NCBI GenBank assembly: GCA_902702965.1
Contig: CACRXP010000051.1
Coordinates: forward strand, 62,893 to 126,892
Length of the DNA: 64,000 bases
Direction of reading: 5' to 3'
From: Spirometra erinaceieuropaei
Lineage: Eukaryota > Platyhelminthes > Cestoda > Diphyllobothriidea > Diphyllobothriidae
Shown: positions 48,030 to 61,641 of the stretch, piece after piece
How positions within the stretch are numbered: the stretch's first letter is position 1
Layout of the letters: each line of letters starts with the position of its first letter
Notes under the pieces: model-generated
What the model saw: only the letters and a program-made list of their open reading frames with translations
Told to the model about the DNA's origin: nothing
Databases searched by the model: none
Translations under genes and position numbers: made by a program

Positions 48030-48963
48030 GGGAGCACCCTCCGAGTACGCATGCCTCACCTGCCCTAATTTCAGTGTGGACACCGGTGTGTAACGGCTGT
48101 CAGCGAAGTGAGGTTTAGCGACAGAGAAAGGTCCCTATCGGCATTTTCCTATCCCTGTTACAAGGATCAGCCACGTCTGTCTGGACATTCTAGGTTCCTG
48201 CCTCTGTCATCAAATGTTCGCTCCTATTTTCTCTCTTGTGTGAATTGCCCAATTCGCAGATCGAAGTCCATCTAACTGCCCGATGCCGAGGCTGTGACGG
48301 TGGTCAAGACCTTTCTTAGTTGTTGGTTTGCCATCTTTGACTCCCCTAGAGCACCATGGTTGACCGCTGTTCCCGATTGAATTTCCACATTTTCCAGTTT
48401 CTCCTCTCCATTTTAGGCCGTATTCGCATCCTCTGGAAAGCCTATTACCCAGTTGCCGATCGAATGGTTGAGCGGTCTTACTGCCATCTAACGACCTCCC
48501 TACTCATCGCTGGTGATCCGGCAAAACGGACGGGTAATTTTCTCCTGATTCTGTTGGGCATCTTCTCGCCCCTAAAGTTGGACCTTGCCTGTTCCGCCGC
48601 TAAACTAATGTTCAGCGCCAGTCTTCGACTTCCTGGTCAGATTAACTTTCCAGCCCCTCGTTGTGCGATCGGGGATCCAACCGACCTCCTACGCCATCTC
48701 CGGCAGTTCACGCAGGCACTCTCTCTAGTCCTACTCAGTCTCCAAGTCCTGCTTCGAGTAAGCCTCGGTGACATGCCTCCCTTCGAACGGTCATTGAGGC
48801 CACCCTTCTATGTTGTCTCTCTAGAGACGAAGACATTCCGCTTGCAGCGCAGAACTTTCGGGGATAACGTGGGCGTGGACCGCATCAAAACTGCTCTTTC
48901 GGCCATTCCTCCGGACGAGCCCTGTAGTCTCTATCTCACTGCTACATCCCTCCCTATCCTCTA
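48030..48963 (+). pseudogene. Integrase remnant
   Basis: An H2C2-end-like stretch with KGPYRHFP appears near 48120. The frame opening near 48356 then carries AYYPVADRMVERSYCHL (compare AYHP-ANGMVERFHRQLK at the end of the catalytic core), ILLGIFSPLKLDLACSAAKL, LRLPGQI, LLRHLRQF, and the C-terminal beta domain YVVSLETKTFRLQRR with VGVDRIKTAL and PPDEPC, ending in a stop at 48961. Integrase would insert the DNA copy into the genome. The D,D part of the catalytic centre is broken by stops. Confidence 0.8.
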
Positions 48964-49139
48964 GCTCTCCATGTCGCCTGCTTCCTGTCCCTCACTGACT
49001 CCAACTGCAACTTTACAATATACACACTTTTCTCTGCGGGCGTAGCATTCAGTTAATTGATCGTCTCGATACTCGTATTTCTTAGACCTGCTTATGTCCT
49101 TCGGCGTCGTGTTTCATGCCACCCACCGGTCTCAGAGGG

Positions 49140-49400
49140 TGGTACTGTGTCGATGTCCCGCAATAACTCTTGCCGTCGACAGTCTGTTGACTCTTATTTA
49201 AATGCGCCGGTTGTTTAACCGCAACCGACACAACGCTGAAGGCAGACATGTGCCCCCACACGGGCTTGGAGATCAGGTGGATGATTTTCTGAATATCAAT
49301 TTAATATACTTCCTAGACTTTTCTGTTGTTTTCACTCGAGCCAGCCTACATCACTGATACCGTCGGATTAGTAATGTGCAGTGGACGACCTAAATCACAA
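49140..49400 (+). repeat. 3' LTR (approximate limits)
   Basis: It begins after a purine-rich CTCAGAGGG, as expected for a polypurine tract, with TGGTACTGTGTCGATGTCCCGC. It then matches the left repeat through CAACCGACAC, GGGCTTGGAG and GATTTTCTGAATATC. Divergence between the two LTRs is visibly large, so the insertion is old. Confidence 0.78.
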
Positions 49401-50193
49401 AAGGTGTCAAAATTTACGAATGATTGCCAATCACTTGCAAACCGACATTAATGCGTGTACCCAGCGTCTATGTTAATAGAGAGCAACTTTAGGAGAATGA
49501 AAAACATAAAAGAAATATTAAGGGCAGTGTTGAATTGCTAAGAAATGCCATTTTTAGAGAAGCGCAAACTCCCGAAAACGTCAAAAATGGTTGCAACTTA
49601 GTAAAATTCGTCTTGTAGATAAATATAATGTCTTCTTACGCAAAAACTGCGTAAATATGAAAGCATGAATAGAATAACAGTAAAAAAATGTTCAAGTGAA
49701 ATTTTCATCTAGATATCCTTTGGGAATTAGTGTAATTTCAAATGCGGCGGTTTGCCAGCAGCCTACATTCCGAATATAGATTCCAAAACAGTTTCCCGAG
49801 GATTCGTGGTATCCTTTGCGCTCCTAAAGTGATTGAGGTGCTGGTCAACGACAGAAACAGGATTTTCTTTAATTTCATCGGCGGGAACGTCGTAGAAATA
49901 AAAGTTTTCATAAGGGCGCATGCTGCCGGCCCGATTTGTGACTTAAAAATTTGAATAGAATTCAGAGTCGTAATCGTAGAAATACCATTTTGTGCTTATA
50001 AAAAGAAATTTTCTTCCGTTAAATTGATTCACACTTTTCGTTTGTTCTGGATTACGCTGAGTTTCAGATCGGCCTTGAAATCTTGCTGAATATTTTGTAA
50101 TTTTCCGTGTTTTCCAGATCGCCCATAAAGGCAGATTCTGTATTATGTATATGTTAAAAGCTCTAAAATAAGATACTTCTTGGAGTCACTTAC

Positions 50194-53100
50194 CGAAGTA
50201 ACGAGTGCTTCGGCGTTCTTTTTCCTAAGAAGGTCGTTTGGGTCACAGGTGAAGATTTACCCAAACATGACAGCTCATCGTCAAAGAAAATAAACGTCCA
50301 CAACGAAAGTCAGCAACAAAAATGCCTTCGATCAATTAGAAAACTTTCTTTAGTAAGCCAACTTAAGGGATGCTTTAATGCTGCACTCCGTTGACGGATC
50401 TTTGTGTACTTTGAACTTTTACACGGTGAGGCCGAGAAAAATTTGGCCCTTTTGGCTATTTCTTTCACATGCATAAATAACGCCCACATTTTTCTACCGT
50501 AGACGTAAGAACGTGTCTTCCTCTCTATATTGCGGCCATTTCCACTGGTTTTGCTCACCTTTAAACTCCTTTTTATGATTTTGAATGCGCGCAGTGTGAC
50601 CATAAAAATACTGATATTTTGCTAAAGCTAATAATATATTGTTCGTTCCATTTGTGAATTAGGTAGGTGCAGAAGCTTGACGGTAAAACAGTTTCAGCCC
50701 ATTCAAACAAGGGAGCACCTGCGTGCATTATTACCGCACTTCAGGACACCATATCGCACAGATATGCTAATATGACTTCTAAAGATGGATAAAACCTCTG
50801 GTTCTCCTTTTAAATTGATGCCCGATTAACATCAGACAAAAATAAATTTTCTAGTCCGGCAACATCCGTTTATTAAAACTCTCGCAAATAAATTACTCTG
50901 CTTTCAAAGAAAAACCCACTCAGATGCACAACTAAAGTCAAGGACAAGTATTACCATAGAAAATTGCCGAGTATATCACGAGGATCATTTCGCTTAATTT
51001 TATGAAAAGTTTGCTTAACGAAACTGCGTGGACACAATTTCTGCACAAGAAGAGGACAGTTCCTTAAGGAGGCTGGATGCGCAAGCAAGATGCGCAACGT
51101 TTAAGACGCCTGAAAATCATCACATTAGTTCTGTCGTTAGGTTGGATGAGATAGGTCACGTACTGTAAGTCTTTAAGTTGTGAGTAATGTGTCCATCACA
51201 GTTCATGGCATGACGAATAGTGTGATTTAGGTTGAGATGAATTGAATACTTACGGTACTTTTTGAATGCCATCCAGCTGAAAATTAAAATAAAAGGGAAG
51301 GTCGAAGAAGTCTGTTTTATAGCCTAATTTTTCGACATTCATAAAAGGATTTCTTGGGGATTTAACGGAAAGTTACTTTTCCACTTCCTTCAGAAAAAAG
51401 CATATTTCAGAGTACGTTCAAATTTGTTTTGAGAGTAGATAATTTTGCCGACAATTCTACCTTATCTGTTTCCTATGTGCCCAAAATAAAAGGCTTGCTG
51501 CACTCTTCAATGCTTACACCCGCAATCAGATATCAAAAGGAATCTCAGAAATATGCTCCGGGTGTTTAAAATTGAGCAACTTTGAAATAGCCGACGGGAT
51601 ATTTTCAACAGAGAACGGTCCTGCGTACTGCTTTACTCAATATAAAGAACATAATTTAATATGGCAGCCAACGATTAACAATGTTAAGATAGGGCTTGAA
51701 AGTTTTACATCTTGAGCTTTAAATATGATGCATTGTTCCATTTGCTATCTCTGAACGGTTTTCCTGTTTAATCTGAATTTGACTGTGTAGTTAGAAGAAA
51801 TCCAACGCCCAGAGAGCTACCCTTCCTATTTTTGGCCATTAACAAACCAGTACTTCTGAATATCTTCCAGGTTGATTGCAGCGGGTAAATTCGCAGCTAC
51901 CTCCATTAAGCTGCACAATGCAAACATCTCAGTATGAAATAGATAACGCTGCCAGGGGATTGATTTGTGTCAATTAAAGCTCAGGTATTAGTAAAACTTT
52001 CGAAGCTAAAAATCATACTTTTGACTTATTTACACTATTGTTAGAGGTTTTCAGGGCAACGGTATATAGGAAGACCCCGCTTAACTGTCAGTAGACCGTG
52101 TATCATGCCATACGTGATTTATGGTAACGGGAGTTTTATGGGTGGGGTAGCTCGCTAGACAGTAAGCTAACCAAATGAAATAAAACACAGAAATTGCCCG
52201 AATTTATGCCAAAAGTCTTATCCTGCGCTATTGTACGCCAACGGAAATGGGAGTAGTAATTAATATATAAACAAAAAGTAAATTTCATAGGATGACGGAT
52301 TTTGAGTTAGGGTGTGAAGTCGTGAGAAGTAACCGTTTTTGGCAGTGTAATTTCTGCAACGGCATGCAAATGCATGACAAGATAAAATCCCATATGACAC
52401 GGCCCACGGTCTACTGGCAGTTAAGTGGGGCCCATCCCTATACCGTGGACACCTTCAGATCAGCAATTGCAATGAAAACAATCGTTAGGCTCTACAACAG
52501 CGTGGACAATTATAAGGGGCATTTGTTCTATGTAGAATTATTTGCGCATTTATGTTTAAATACTCGGGCTGTCCCAGTTACAGAGCGGGATATGAACTGC
52601 TTCTGGTCCGCCTTTGTGATACAGTTCTATGTTTGCGTAGGTGGTCGCATAACATCCACCGATGACTGATTAGTATTGCTAACAGAGCGGGGACTGCCGA
52701 AATTACAATCACCAGTCAGCGATACTCCGACTTGATATGTTGCTGCATCGAAATTTTGTTTCCAAAGCAATTATTCATCGAGCAAAACTCGTCACCATTG
52801 ATTATGGGTTCAGATCTTGTAGACTGATATTAATGAATGCTCATAGGCATGGTTGTAGGGGCCACAGCTGATTCTTCTAATATGCCATATCATTGTACAT
52901 ATGACATCTCTGAATAGGGCGCACCATCGCGGAGCACTGCAGAGGTCGATTCAATTAAGTGGGCTCGGTTAGGCAAACGTAGGAAATGTAAAAGAATGAT
53001 TGCTAATTACAGCACCTAGTGAAGTTACCTAAAAAGGACATTTTCTCTGTAGAAAAAGAAGGTCCCAGTTCGCAGTGATCAACAGACCAAATACACTGTT

Positions 53101-56100
53101 GGCCGATATATTGTTTAGTCAAGCAATTATTGAAAACGATCCTAGGCGAAACCATTAGACAGCACTCTCTGCATTCTAACTTCTGGGATCTTCGGGGAAT
53201 GTCGGCTCGTATCCAATGTCTGCAACTAGGTCGAAATCTCCTCTGTATCGAAAACCGGCACTAAGGAGTCATAAGGGATAGAGTGGTATTCTGTTCAGTG
53301 AAGTGTCCGCGATCACGTTACCACATTATCAGTTTTCCCTTGGGAAGTTTATGATTTGGTGTTTAAATAGAAATCATTATACCTCTGGCAGTTCTGGGTA
53401 GCGCGTTCACCCGTAAGGATAGGTTTACGTGTATTTACGCTTATTGCTGCCCCAAATACCCAATCTTTCGTCCTTCCTGAAAATGAAGCTCTCTGTGGCA
53501 GCCTAAATTCATCCGACCATGTCATATATTTCAAAAAGGCACTTAGGAAGGCCGTGATTCTGTTCTATCAAAAATATCGGAACCACAGTTTAGGGAAATC
53601 TTACAGTTTGTCATGCCTTTTTTTTAAAAGAACACTTGTCTTCTATCCAATTTATGTAAATTTGAAATATAGCATTTGTCTAGGACATACGTAAATGGCC
53701 AACCTGAGGTTACTTTAGATCATTGTCGAACTCTTATCAATAAATGCATCTGTAGTCAGGTTTGATAGCGTTACTCTTCCGATATGTTTTTTCTAAATAG
53801 GAAGCCTTATAAAGTCCACCAAGTGCTTGCATGAGGGTATTTGAATGGCGAACAACTAAAAGCAGTCAGCAAGCTCTCAGTCTTTCATTAAATTGTTTGC
53901 TAAAACAAAGTTAAATTATTAATTCTCATGCGATTGCTCCTAAACTTACATCGCAGCAATAATCTCTTTAGCCTAGTTGCTGATTCACTAGAAGGAAATC
54001 AAGGAAAGGTTTTACTCTTGTGAATTCCGGAACATAAGAAACTTTTATCTTTTTTTCATCACTTACTGCTGAGTTTTCATTGATTACTCATGAACAATAA
54101 GAAGGCAATAAACAAAAAACCGCATTTTTGAATAGACCATCCGTTTTAAAACAGCATTAAGCTGGAAGGTGCAATGAGCGTGTCTTTGCCCGTGGCTTCG
54201 ATAGGGATAGTTTCAAGTCTCTCAAGATAAAAATCTGTTGTTTGCACTGAAGTACATTTGCCTTCTGACCAAAAAAATAATGCCGTTTTCTTTGTGGCTT
54301 TAATCTTTTTGTAGGAATTTCGGAAAATCCTCTTCTCACGCTGAAAATATGTACCCGAACTAAATGCCATACAGGTGTCGTAGAGATAGACAAGATAAAA
54401 ACGTAAAATTCCAGGGTCATTTTTTAAAGTTGACTTTCATGCCTAAACGAGCCTTTATATCTAAATAAGACCTATTTATATAAGTCTGTAATGCTGTTGG
54501 TTAAAAACGTTCGAGTTTTTTATATGCATGATTTACGTCGAAGACACTTTAGCAAAGAACGTTTAGCTTCCACGTATCCGGTTAATTAAGAAATCCGTTA
54601 ACTCTTCTCAGAAATCAAAAGTTTGAAATGAAATATGGCCCTTAACAGGGTAATCTGAAAACAATTTCATCTGACAGGCATGCGATGATCGAAAATTAGT
54701 AAGCTGGTCTAAATAGAATGTGTAAGTCAAACTACTTGATAAACTAAGAGGGAATCATAAGGGCAACAAAGTAGGATTCTCGCCGGTTTCTGAATTTCGA
54801 AAACTGTATGAGTTTTTTAAAGAGACGAGCCTAGTTTCTTGGCTTCTTTATCACTCCAGTGAAAATTTGCCCCTGCTCAAGCATTCTTAACGGCCTACTG
54901 ACCGGGCAATTTTAAGGGCTTCCCATCACGTCCTGTCAGACTGCACACTGTTCACGGTTTTTGTACATCTGCATAGTACATTCTTGCGTTCATAGATACT
55001 TTGGGTGCTTTGTTTAATAACTTTATACGTGGTCTGTCTGAAGATTCCACGTCGAAATTTTAAATTCATCAATTTACATTCAATAAAAATGTTAGATAAA
55101 TCTGTTTATTAAGCAAAAGCAATAAAAATGGTTTAAAATAGGAAATAAATGCTTTTAGGTGAATGAAGCACACCAATAGCAGTGGCCATATGAAGAAATT
55201 TAGTATTTTGTTCTATTTTTGGAATTGATATGATCAGAAATTTGGATATGACTGACCTAGGGCAGTTCTGCTATTGTTGTCCTCGAGCTTTCGCCAAAGT
55301 CGTCCATAAACAAGGCTTAAACTTTCAAACATTAGAACAAGTCACGGGTGTCTGGATGGCTCGATGTCTGTAAATTTCACCAGGAGAATTTGCACAATTC
55401 GGAAGCAGATGCAATCAGTGGAGCAAGAAGTTTATTGGCCTGATGTTTAGAATTCTCTCTTGAACCCATCCTCAGAGGCAGTTGCAGAAACGTGTCAGTA
55501 AGTCATTTTCATAGTTTGCAGTTGAGAAAAATACAATGGTCTTATAAATATTGTCCTTATACGTAAACGTGTTCAAAAGCAGTACGTGTGGTGAAGTTTT
55601 TTGAAAAGTTTGGCGCCGGAAAATGTCTTTTGCCCAGCTTAAGCTGCCGGTTTCGCGTCCTTTTGTTGCAAATCGTCGTCCAGAAAATATCAGTTCACAG
55701 TTAACTTCGATATAGTTGCTAACAGAATTTCCTGCTCTGCAGATCGTATTGTGATTTGCGCTCGTTTTTTGCTATTTTCATATGCATTTGCTTTTTCCCT
55801 GCACCATGAGAGCGTATGTTACAATAAATTGTTCACGACGGGGAATATGGAAACATTTTCGGACAGTTGCATCTGCTTGGTTAATGTGCCCCTGACTTAG
55901 GGAGCAACCTCACCAACTTGCAAGGGAAATCTATCAGTTACGCCAGATATTTCACGTATTGTGGGAGTGCTCACAATAAAATGAAATGATCACCCAGCAA
56001 CTGTGCGGACAGAGGATTTGGAACATTTGCACACCGAAAGATCAAAGGACTTTCACTAAAAAGACAGTTTTCACGGCTCCCATACACACACCCTTGCCTT

Positions 56101-59100
56101 TCGTGAGAGCTCAGCGGTGGGTAAATTTAATCAGAACAACAGCCAGAACTGTCGCATACGCCCCTTGCTTAAAAGTATAGAGTTTTGTTTAAAGGTGTGT
56201 ATGCAGCATCGAACTTTTCATTTTGCTGTGCTTTGTCTTGCGAGATTTACCAACTTTCTCTGCGGTTAATGAGACTATAAATAGCTAAAGTGCTTGCATT
56301 TGAATTAAGTATTCCCGGTAAATTTTAGCACGTTACTTAAAGAAATCAAAAAGCCTTTGTAAGCACCTGTGTTAGGATATGTAATTGTCCACTAAGTATT
56401 TTCGACAGCAGGCAGCAACCCTTATTTCTTAATAAATAGAGCAGCTGGAAAAAAATAAAGTTGGAAAGTTGCTTTGCACTAACGTTTTCGACTATTTTGA
56501 ATACGCGATTGTTACTGGAAAATGAACTAATATCTGGAGAAGCTAGAAAAATAACCGAACATGAACTGTACGGCCGAAGAAAGCAATAGAAGTCTGTAGG
56601 AAGTTCAGACAATTTATACAGCTATCAATATTTTCAAAGTGACTTTGGTCATTTTTACAAGCATAGCAAGATTGGCAACTATTACTAATATCCATAGACC
56701 GCTGCAAAACCGTGGCCACATACTGCCGTTTTGACAAACCGTTTTTGTACTTATAATGCGGCTTAAATTATTGAGGTAAGTACAGGTGATACCAAGGGAA
56801 AGGGTGCAACATGATAATTCCTGTACCCTTTAAAAACACGAATATTCTATTAGCTTGTTACTTTTCCTTGTTTTCATTTTTAAAGGGATTAAATTCTGTA
56901 CAAGGCAATGCGAAAAACAAAACTGTTTAGGATGTTTTTGTAGATGGGGGTGGAAATGCACTCGTATTGTCAAAATAAGGTTAAAGATAGCTGCATATGC
57001 GATCTTGTCTTCCGTCACCCTCCCTTTGTATGCGGGAAAATTATTGTTACTGACCATCTTGACGCAGATGAAACCTTTAAGAATTGTTTTTCATTGGGAA
57101 TAATGGGCAATAATCATTTGCCGCACAACAAGCCCATTCGCATAGGTCCAAATATTTATTTTATTGTCGTATATTTCTCTTTTTACTGTCTTAATCTCTG
57201 TAGAAAATAATGCGCTAGCTTGAAGTAAATCCCACGGGACAAACTGGTGTAGGATTTCTCTACAAGAAATTATAGAACAACGCTGGGGACTAATTTATTA
57301 GACGAAACACTTTCAGCTGCTTCATGCAGCGCCAAAAAATCAGTGTACACGTGTCTGAACTTTTGGATATTTCCTTGCTGTCACATGGCGACTGACACCT
57401 TACGAAAAAGGATTCATCTGTCCGTCAAACAACACTTTTCCCGTGCACGCCAAATGCTTCGCCGTAATGCTTTGGGGCCTCGTTCTTGTGCGCTGTACCC
57501 AAGCAGTCCCCGTTTTCAGAATTATAAACATACTGTGTCATTTTGATCTACCCTTTTCAAACGGTTCGACATTTTCGGTAGACGTTTTAAACCCTTCATG
57601 AGCGCATTTAGGAGAAACAAAGCCCTTTCAATAGAAACATTTGTCTCCTTTTTTAAGTCTATTAAATAAACGCCATCTTGGTTCAGGATAATTGTAACAA
57701 GAAAATGCACAGTAGGCCGTGCACTGTACAATGTTCTCTTTTATCATTTTTTTCACATCTTGAAACCAAGCACCTTTAAAGACAGTAAGTTAGTTGTATT
57801 CGATGTCAAAATGTCGAGGAAAGTATTAAAGAGGCAATTGAAAATGACTTCACAGTTTCCCATCGCCTCCGTCAAAATTGCTTACTCAATATCCTACGCC
57901 CTTTTCATTTCAAAATAACCTGTCGCAAGCTGCAACTCCGTCGCAATTTTTTGATTTTTACGTGGAACCTGGGACCATTTAATTTAGGTTCAAGTGTGCG
58001 AATGTTATATATTTTAAAAAAGATGCTACAACAATGAAAGGCGCGTTTTTCTACTAGTCTGTCACCATTCGCATTTGAATCGGTCGTCATCATATCACAG
58101 GAGAACGCGAACGGATGGGAGACCCAGTGTAGTTCTTTCACTGGAAGTAATTTTTTGTTTCAAAGTTGTGGTCACCATTTTTGTCTTGTCTTCTGCGGCA
58201 ACACGTAATTCGCAATTTTTTCCGGTCCATTGCCCCTAATAGTGGGATTCCCCCCGTACATGCTTGCGGGTGCAAGAAAGTCTCGTCCAGTAGTTAAGGC
58301 CCAATTCATATTCAGATGATAAGCGCACCGAAATGCGTATCATAAGAACAAACCGGTGGTTCAATGGAACAAAAGAAGGGAAAACCGCCAGCCCGTCGAT
58401 CGTAAAATATTTAGTCGAAAGATGTTTGCGACCGACCGAGGATCAATATTCAGGCTTAGGCTATGTTGCCGGGGACGAGAAGCTTTGCAACGTTGGAAGC
58501 CATATCAGAAGCAGATCATTTATTCTGGCAGTGGGCATGCACAGGAAATTCTACTGGCAGATTAAAGTGTGAAACTGCAAAACGGACAATTATTGATCCT
58601 GCATATGACTGTGATCATATCCGTGAATGACTCCTGTTGTGTGACAATCTGTGATACCTGGCCTACTGGGCTCCACTCGATCGATTCTCCAGCAGTGAAA
58701 AAAATAGGTAGCTTCAAGGAGGACCGCTACATCTCGATGGATACTGACAGGTTGGATTTGCCCTGAATCCTACTCGTCGTCTTTCCAGTAGGGCAGTTGC
58801 TGAAGACTCAGAGGAAAGACATTGAACTCGGGAGAATAAAGGCCAAAAAGGGCCAAAGTCAGCTCTACTAGATGGTTGGTCATATTCCCGAGGTGCTGCC
58901 AAGTTGAGAGTTGACTAAATCTTCACGCTTTCGTTGAAGGGCTGTTAATTGAAGAGAACAAGACTGCATGACAACTTAGATGCACCACAAATGCGTTGCC
59001 TCCATATTAGCTTCTTGTACACTGGACTATTCACTGTGGACAATCGACTGCTTGAAAGTCCAGGTTTTTTGGCGCTGTGCTTAAGTGGGATATACTTTTG

Positions 59101-61414
59101 CCTCATCTCTTGGTGACAGTCGCTTACACATATACTACGTGTCAGATCTTGCAGCAAATTTCCCACCTTGTTGCGTGACTAGAAAACTATATCTGGCAGT
59201 GCCCATAAAATGCATGCAATTCTACAGCAATCATTTTCTTTTGTTCTTTCTTGTCCGTAGTCTGTGTGAGCTTTCTCTTTTAGCGGAACCAGTTTATTGC
59301 GATTGCGAAGAACTGTATACGTTACAGAACTCCAGGATCTTGGACTAGGACTTAATTTTAGCCTATCTTGTCTACATTCATAACGTTTTATCGCAAAAAA
59401 AGTTTTTTGCAAAATTTATTATTGGCAGCCGATGAACCCTGGCATATCGGATTATCGCAATCAGTGGACCGGAAAATTATTCTGTCCCCCAACCAAATTT
59501 AGCACGCTTTCGATTGTACGTGTATAACAACAGTGCAATTCTGAACATTGATACTATTTAAGGGATTTCAAGCAATATAGGGAGGATATGCAACTTCAGC
59601 CTGCAATTGTCCTGCTTCAAATGCATAGCTGATATAAATTATTAAACAAAAATTGTCAGGCCTTATGGAAAGCTATGCCTCGCGTTATTTGCCAGGATAA
59701 CACGTTTCACTACAGAGATAAGAATAAAACCTGCCATTTTATTTATTTCCTTTCTTTGATAAATATGTTTTAGTTGACTCAAATTATTTTACAGATTTTT
59801 GAGTTCTCGGAATTTATGTGGGTTCAATTATATTAAAACAAAAGCGCAATTTGCGAGAAGCAAGAAACAACTGATATTACGCATTTTGGATATTTTATAT
59901 CCTTTTCACTTTTAAATCATTAACGTTTTTGATTCCTTATGTTATATTTTACGCTATATTCACCAAACTGCTCCCAGCCTAAGCTTAGCAGTTTATTAAT
60001 GCTTATTTGCTAGTGAAGATTTAAATATTCCCAATGTGCAGTTAGCTCAGTTCTTTGGAACAATTTTCCATAGAATAAAGGAAGTCTTCACCTTTTCATT
60101 GCGGTGGTTCTCGTGAAAGGTCAGTGCTGAATGTACTATCAGCCTTCCCTGATGGTTAAAAATGATGATAGCGAATATTATGCGCACTACGTTTTTCAGT
60201 TATGCGTAGGTAGGAAAATGAACGATAACTGTCGCTTATTTTTTATAACGTTTTCAGCATACACTGAACAAATAAATTTTCTAATTACAGTCATTTAATT
60301 GTGCATACATGTGTTTCCTAATTATGGGACTATGAAACTCTTGTCTCGTAAAATGATTCATGGGACAGCAAATTTATGTCCCATTTTTAAACAAACTACC
60401 GAACTAATTTTGTAACCTACACCTCACATCGACAATAAATAAAAATGGCGTTGCACGCTTCTGTTTTGTTTGCGCTTACTCGTCTGTAGTTGTAAGTTGC
60501 CTTAAATTTTGTCCACACGTGAGCAGCAATATGTGTATTTCCAGTAATGCAAAGTATGTGTTTAAGGTTTTATGCATTAAATCTCAAAGGATAACAGTTT
60601 GCATTGAAGGTAACTAAATCTCTTATATACTAACCGAAGAAAGTTGACGGAACACGCACATGAATTTACGCCAACTGTGGCCGATGTTAGGACCTTCGGT
60701 GCAATACCCCGTGAAGCGGTTTCTGAAATTTTTTTAAACAGTGGATTAAAGCATGAAGGAGTTAAGTTAATCTTAATATTACTGTCGGATAATGGCGATA
60801 CATAATGGTTTATAAATACATTATCTTACAAATGTCATTCCGGTCTCTATCGTATTGCTGGCCGTGGTCATATTCCTATTCATGAGGTGTATCGGCAAAC
60901 GTTGCAGGTTGAAAAACTATTTTTGCAGTCAGGAAATATCTTTCGGAACAAAAGTTGAATCGATCTCATTTAAGAACTGATACGAGGCATGACAATGGGT
61001 ATTTAACTTGCGTGGATGAAAAGCAACAAGTTTGTGTGTCTGCGTACTTAAACCTCTGTTGGAGGCCATGATGTAAAAAAACAGACTTGAAAGGATGGCA
61101 ATTACTTTTATCGGTTCCGATCTACTTATTAGAGTCAAAAGTTTTATTGGAAGCTTTTTAGATGTTTTGCTAAGCAAGTATTTAGAGTTACCCATAGTTA
61201 GCCAAGGGAAGTCGCATGCAATAGCATCTTCATCAAAACAGTTCGCATCTTGTAGGTTGACGGACGTTGTTATACTGCTCAGTTGGCCTCCCATATTGTG
61301 AACTTTGGTAGGCACAGCACAATTGAAGAAGTCTACAAGTGAAGTGTGGAGGTAGAAGTCAGGTGTTTGTGTTTTGAATTCGTTTGTGATTAAGATGTAC
61401 GCATCCTCCATGGA
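50194..61414 (-). CDS. Possible multi-exon gene, unknown protein
   Basis: Candidate exons 61414-61106, 54340-54153, 53987-53950, 51276-51254 and 50273-50194 join with matching phases (0, 2, 1, 0). The first could start at ATG 61411 (MEDAYILITNEFKTQ) and includes VHNMGGQLSSIT and DEDAIACDFPWLTMGNSKYL, which look like a folded soluble domain. Later pieces are basic (ESATRLKRLLLR; TTFLGKRTPKHSLLR). Three donors are strong GTAAGT sites (53950, 51254, 50194); those at 61106 (GTAATT) and 54153 (GTTTTA) are weak. I do not recognise the protein, and the 3' end is not found. The first exon is the most credible part. Confidence 0.3.
51254..51276 (-). CDS. Candidate 23-nt micro-exon
   Basis: CTGGATGGCATTCAAAAAG and four more bases lie between an excellent acceptor (TTTTATTTTAATTTTCAG) and a perfect GTAAGT donor. 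In phase 1 it fits the exon before and after it. Micro-exons are well known in flatworm genes. Confidence 0.3.
52292..52669 (+). CDS. 125-codon ORF, unknown, possibly chance
   Basis: An ATG frame (MTDFELGCEVVRSNRFWQC) has one CxxC and several His but no recognised zinc-finger spacing. It overlaps an intron of the candidate minus-strand gene. ORFs of this length are expected by chance in a window this size. Confidence 0.2.
   Translation: MTDFELGCEVVRSNRFWQCNFCNGMQMHDKIKSHMTRPTVYWQLSGAHPYTVDTFRSAIAMKTIVRLYNSVDNYKGHLFYVELFAHLCLNTRAVPVTERDMNCFWSAFVIQFYVCVGGRITSTDD
54500..61000. other. AT-rich stretch without recognisable genes
   Basis: If the minus-strand gene is real, this is its first intron. 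I see only short frames without motifs (for example 57343-57546 and 58333-58572, both +), no repeats with clear ends and no RNA gene. Confidence 0.35.
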
Positions 61415-61641
61415 CTAAGAAGCGTCATATTTTTGACGAGCGTCTGCTGCCATCGTCTTGTACAGCTCGCATTAGACTTTCGTTGATTGACAAATAAACT
61501 AAAAAATCGTATTGGCATCCTCTTGATTCTAATCCGTGTTGGGTCATTGTTTCCGCGTAGACGAAAAATCTCGACATGGGCTTTTTACAGGCCAAAATGT
61601 TTCTGACAATAAATTGACAATAGCAATGCTTTGGAGTCTCT

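Larger units (their letters stand above)
46660..49400 (+). mobile_element. Ty3/gypsy LTR retrotransposon remnant (CsRn1-like), RT/RNase H missing
   Basis: Two diverged direct repeats of about 260 bases bound degraded gag, protease and integrase coding sequence. The block is clearly GC-richer than the AT-rich DNA on both sides. The internal region is only about 2.2 kb, while complete elements carry about 4 kb, and no reverse transcriptase or RNase H motif is found between protease and integrase. The CsRn1 assignment rests on remembered similarity of the integrase tail and protease. Confidence 0.85.

Noticed and set aside
56855..57103. Cys-rich 82-codon frame suggesting a secreted peptide
   Set aside because: No ATG start and no signal peptide in the right place; the Cys cluster is short and does not match a known fold.
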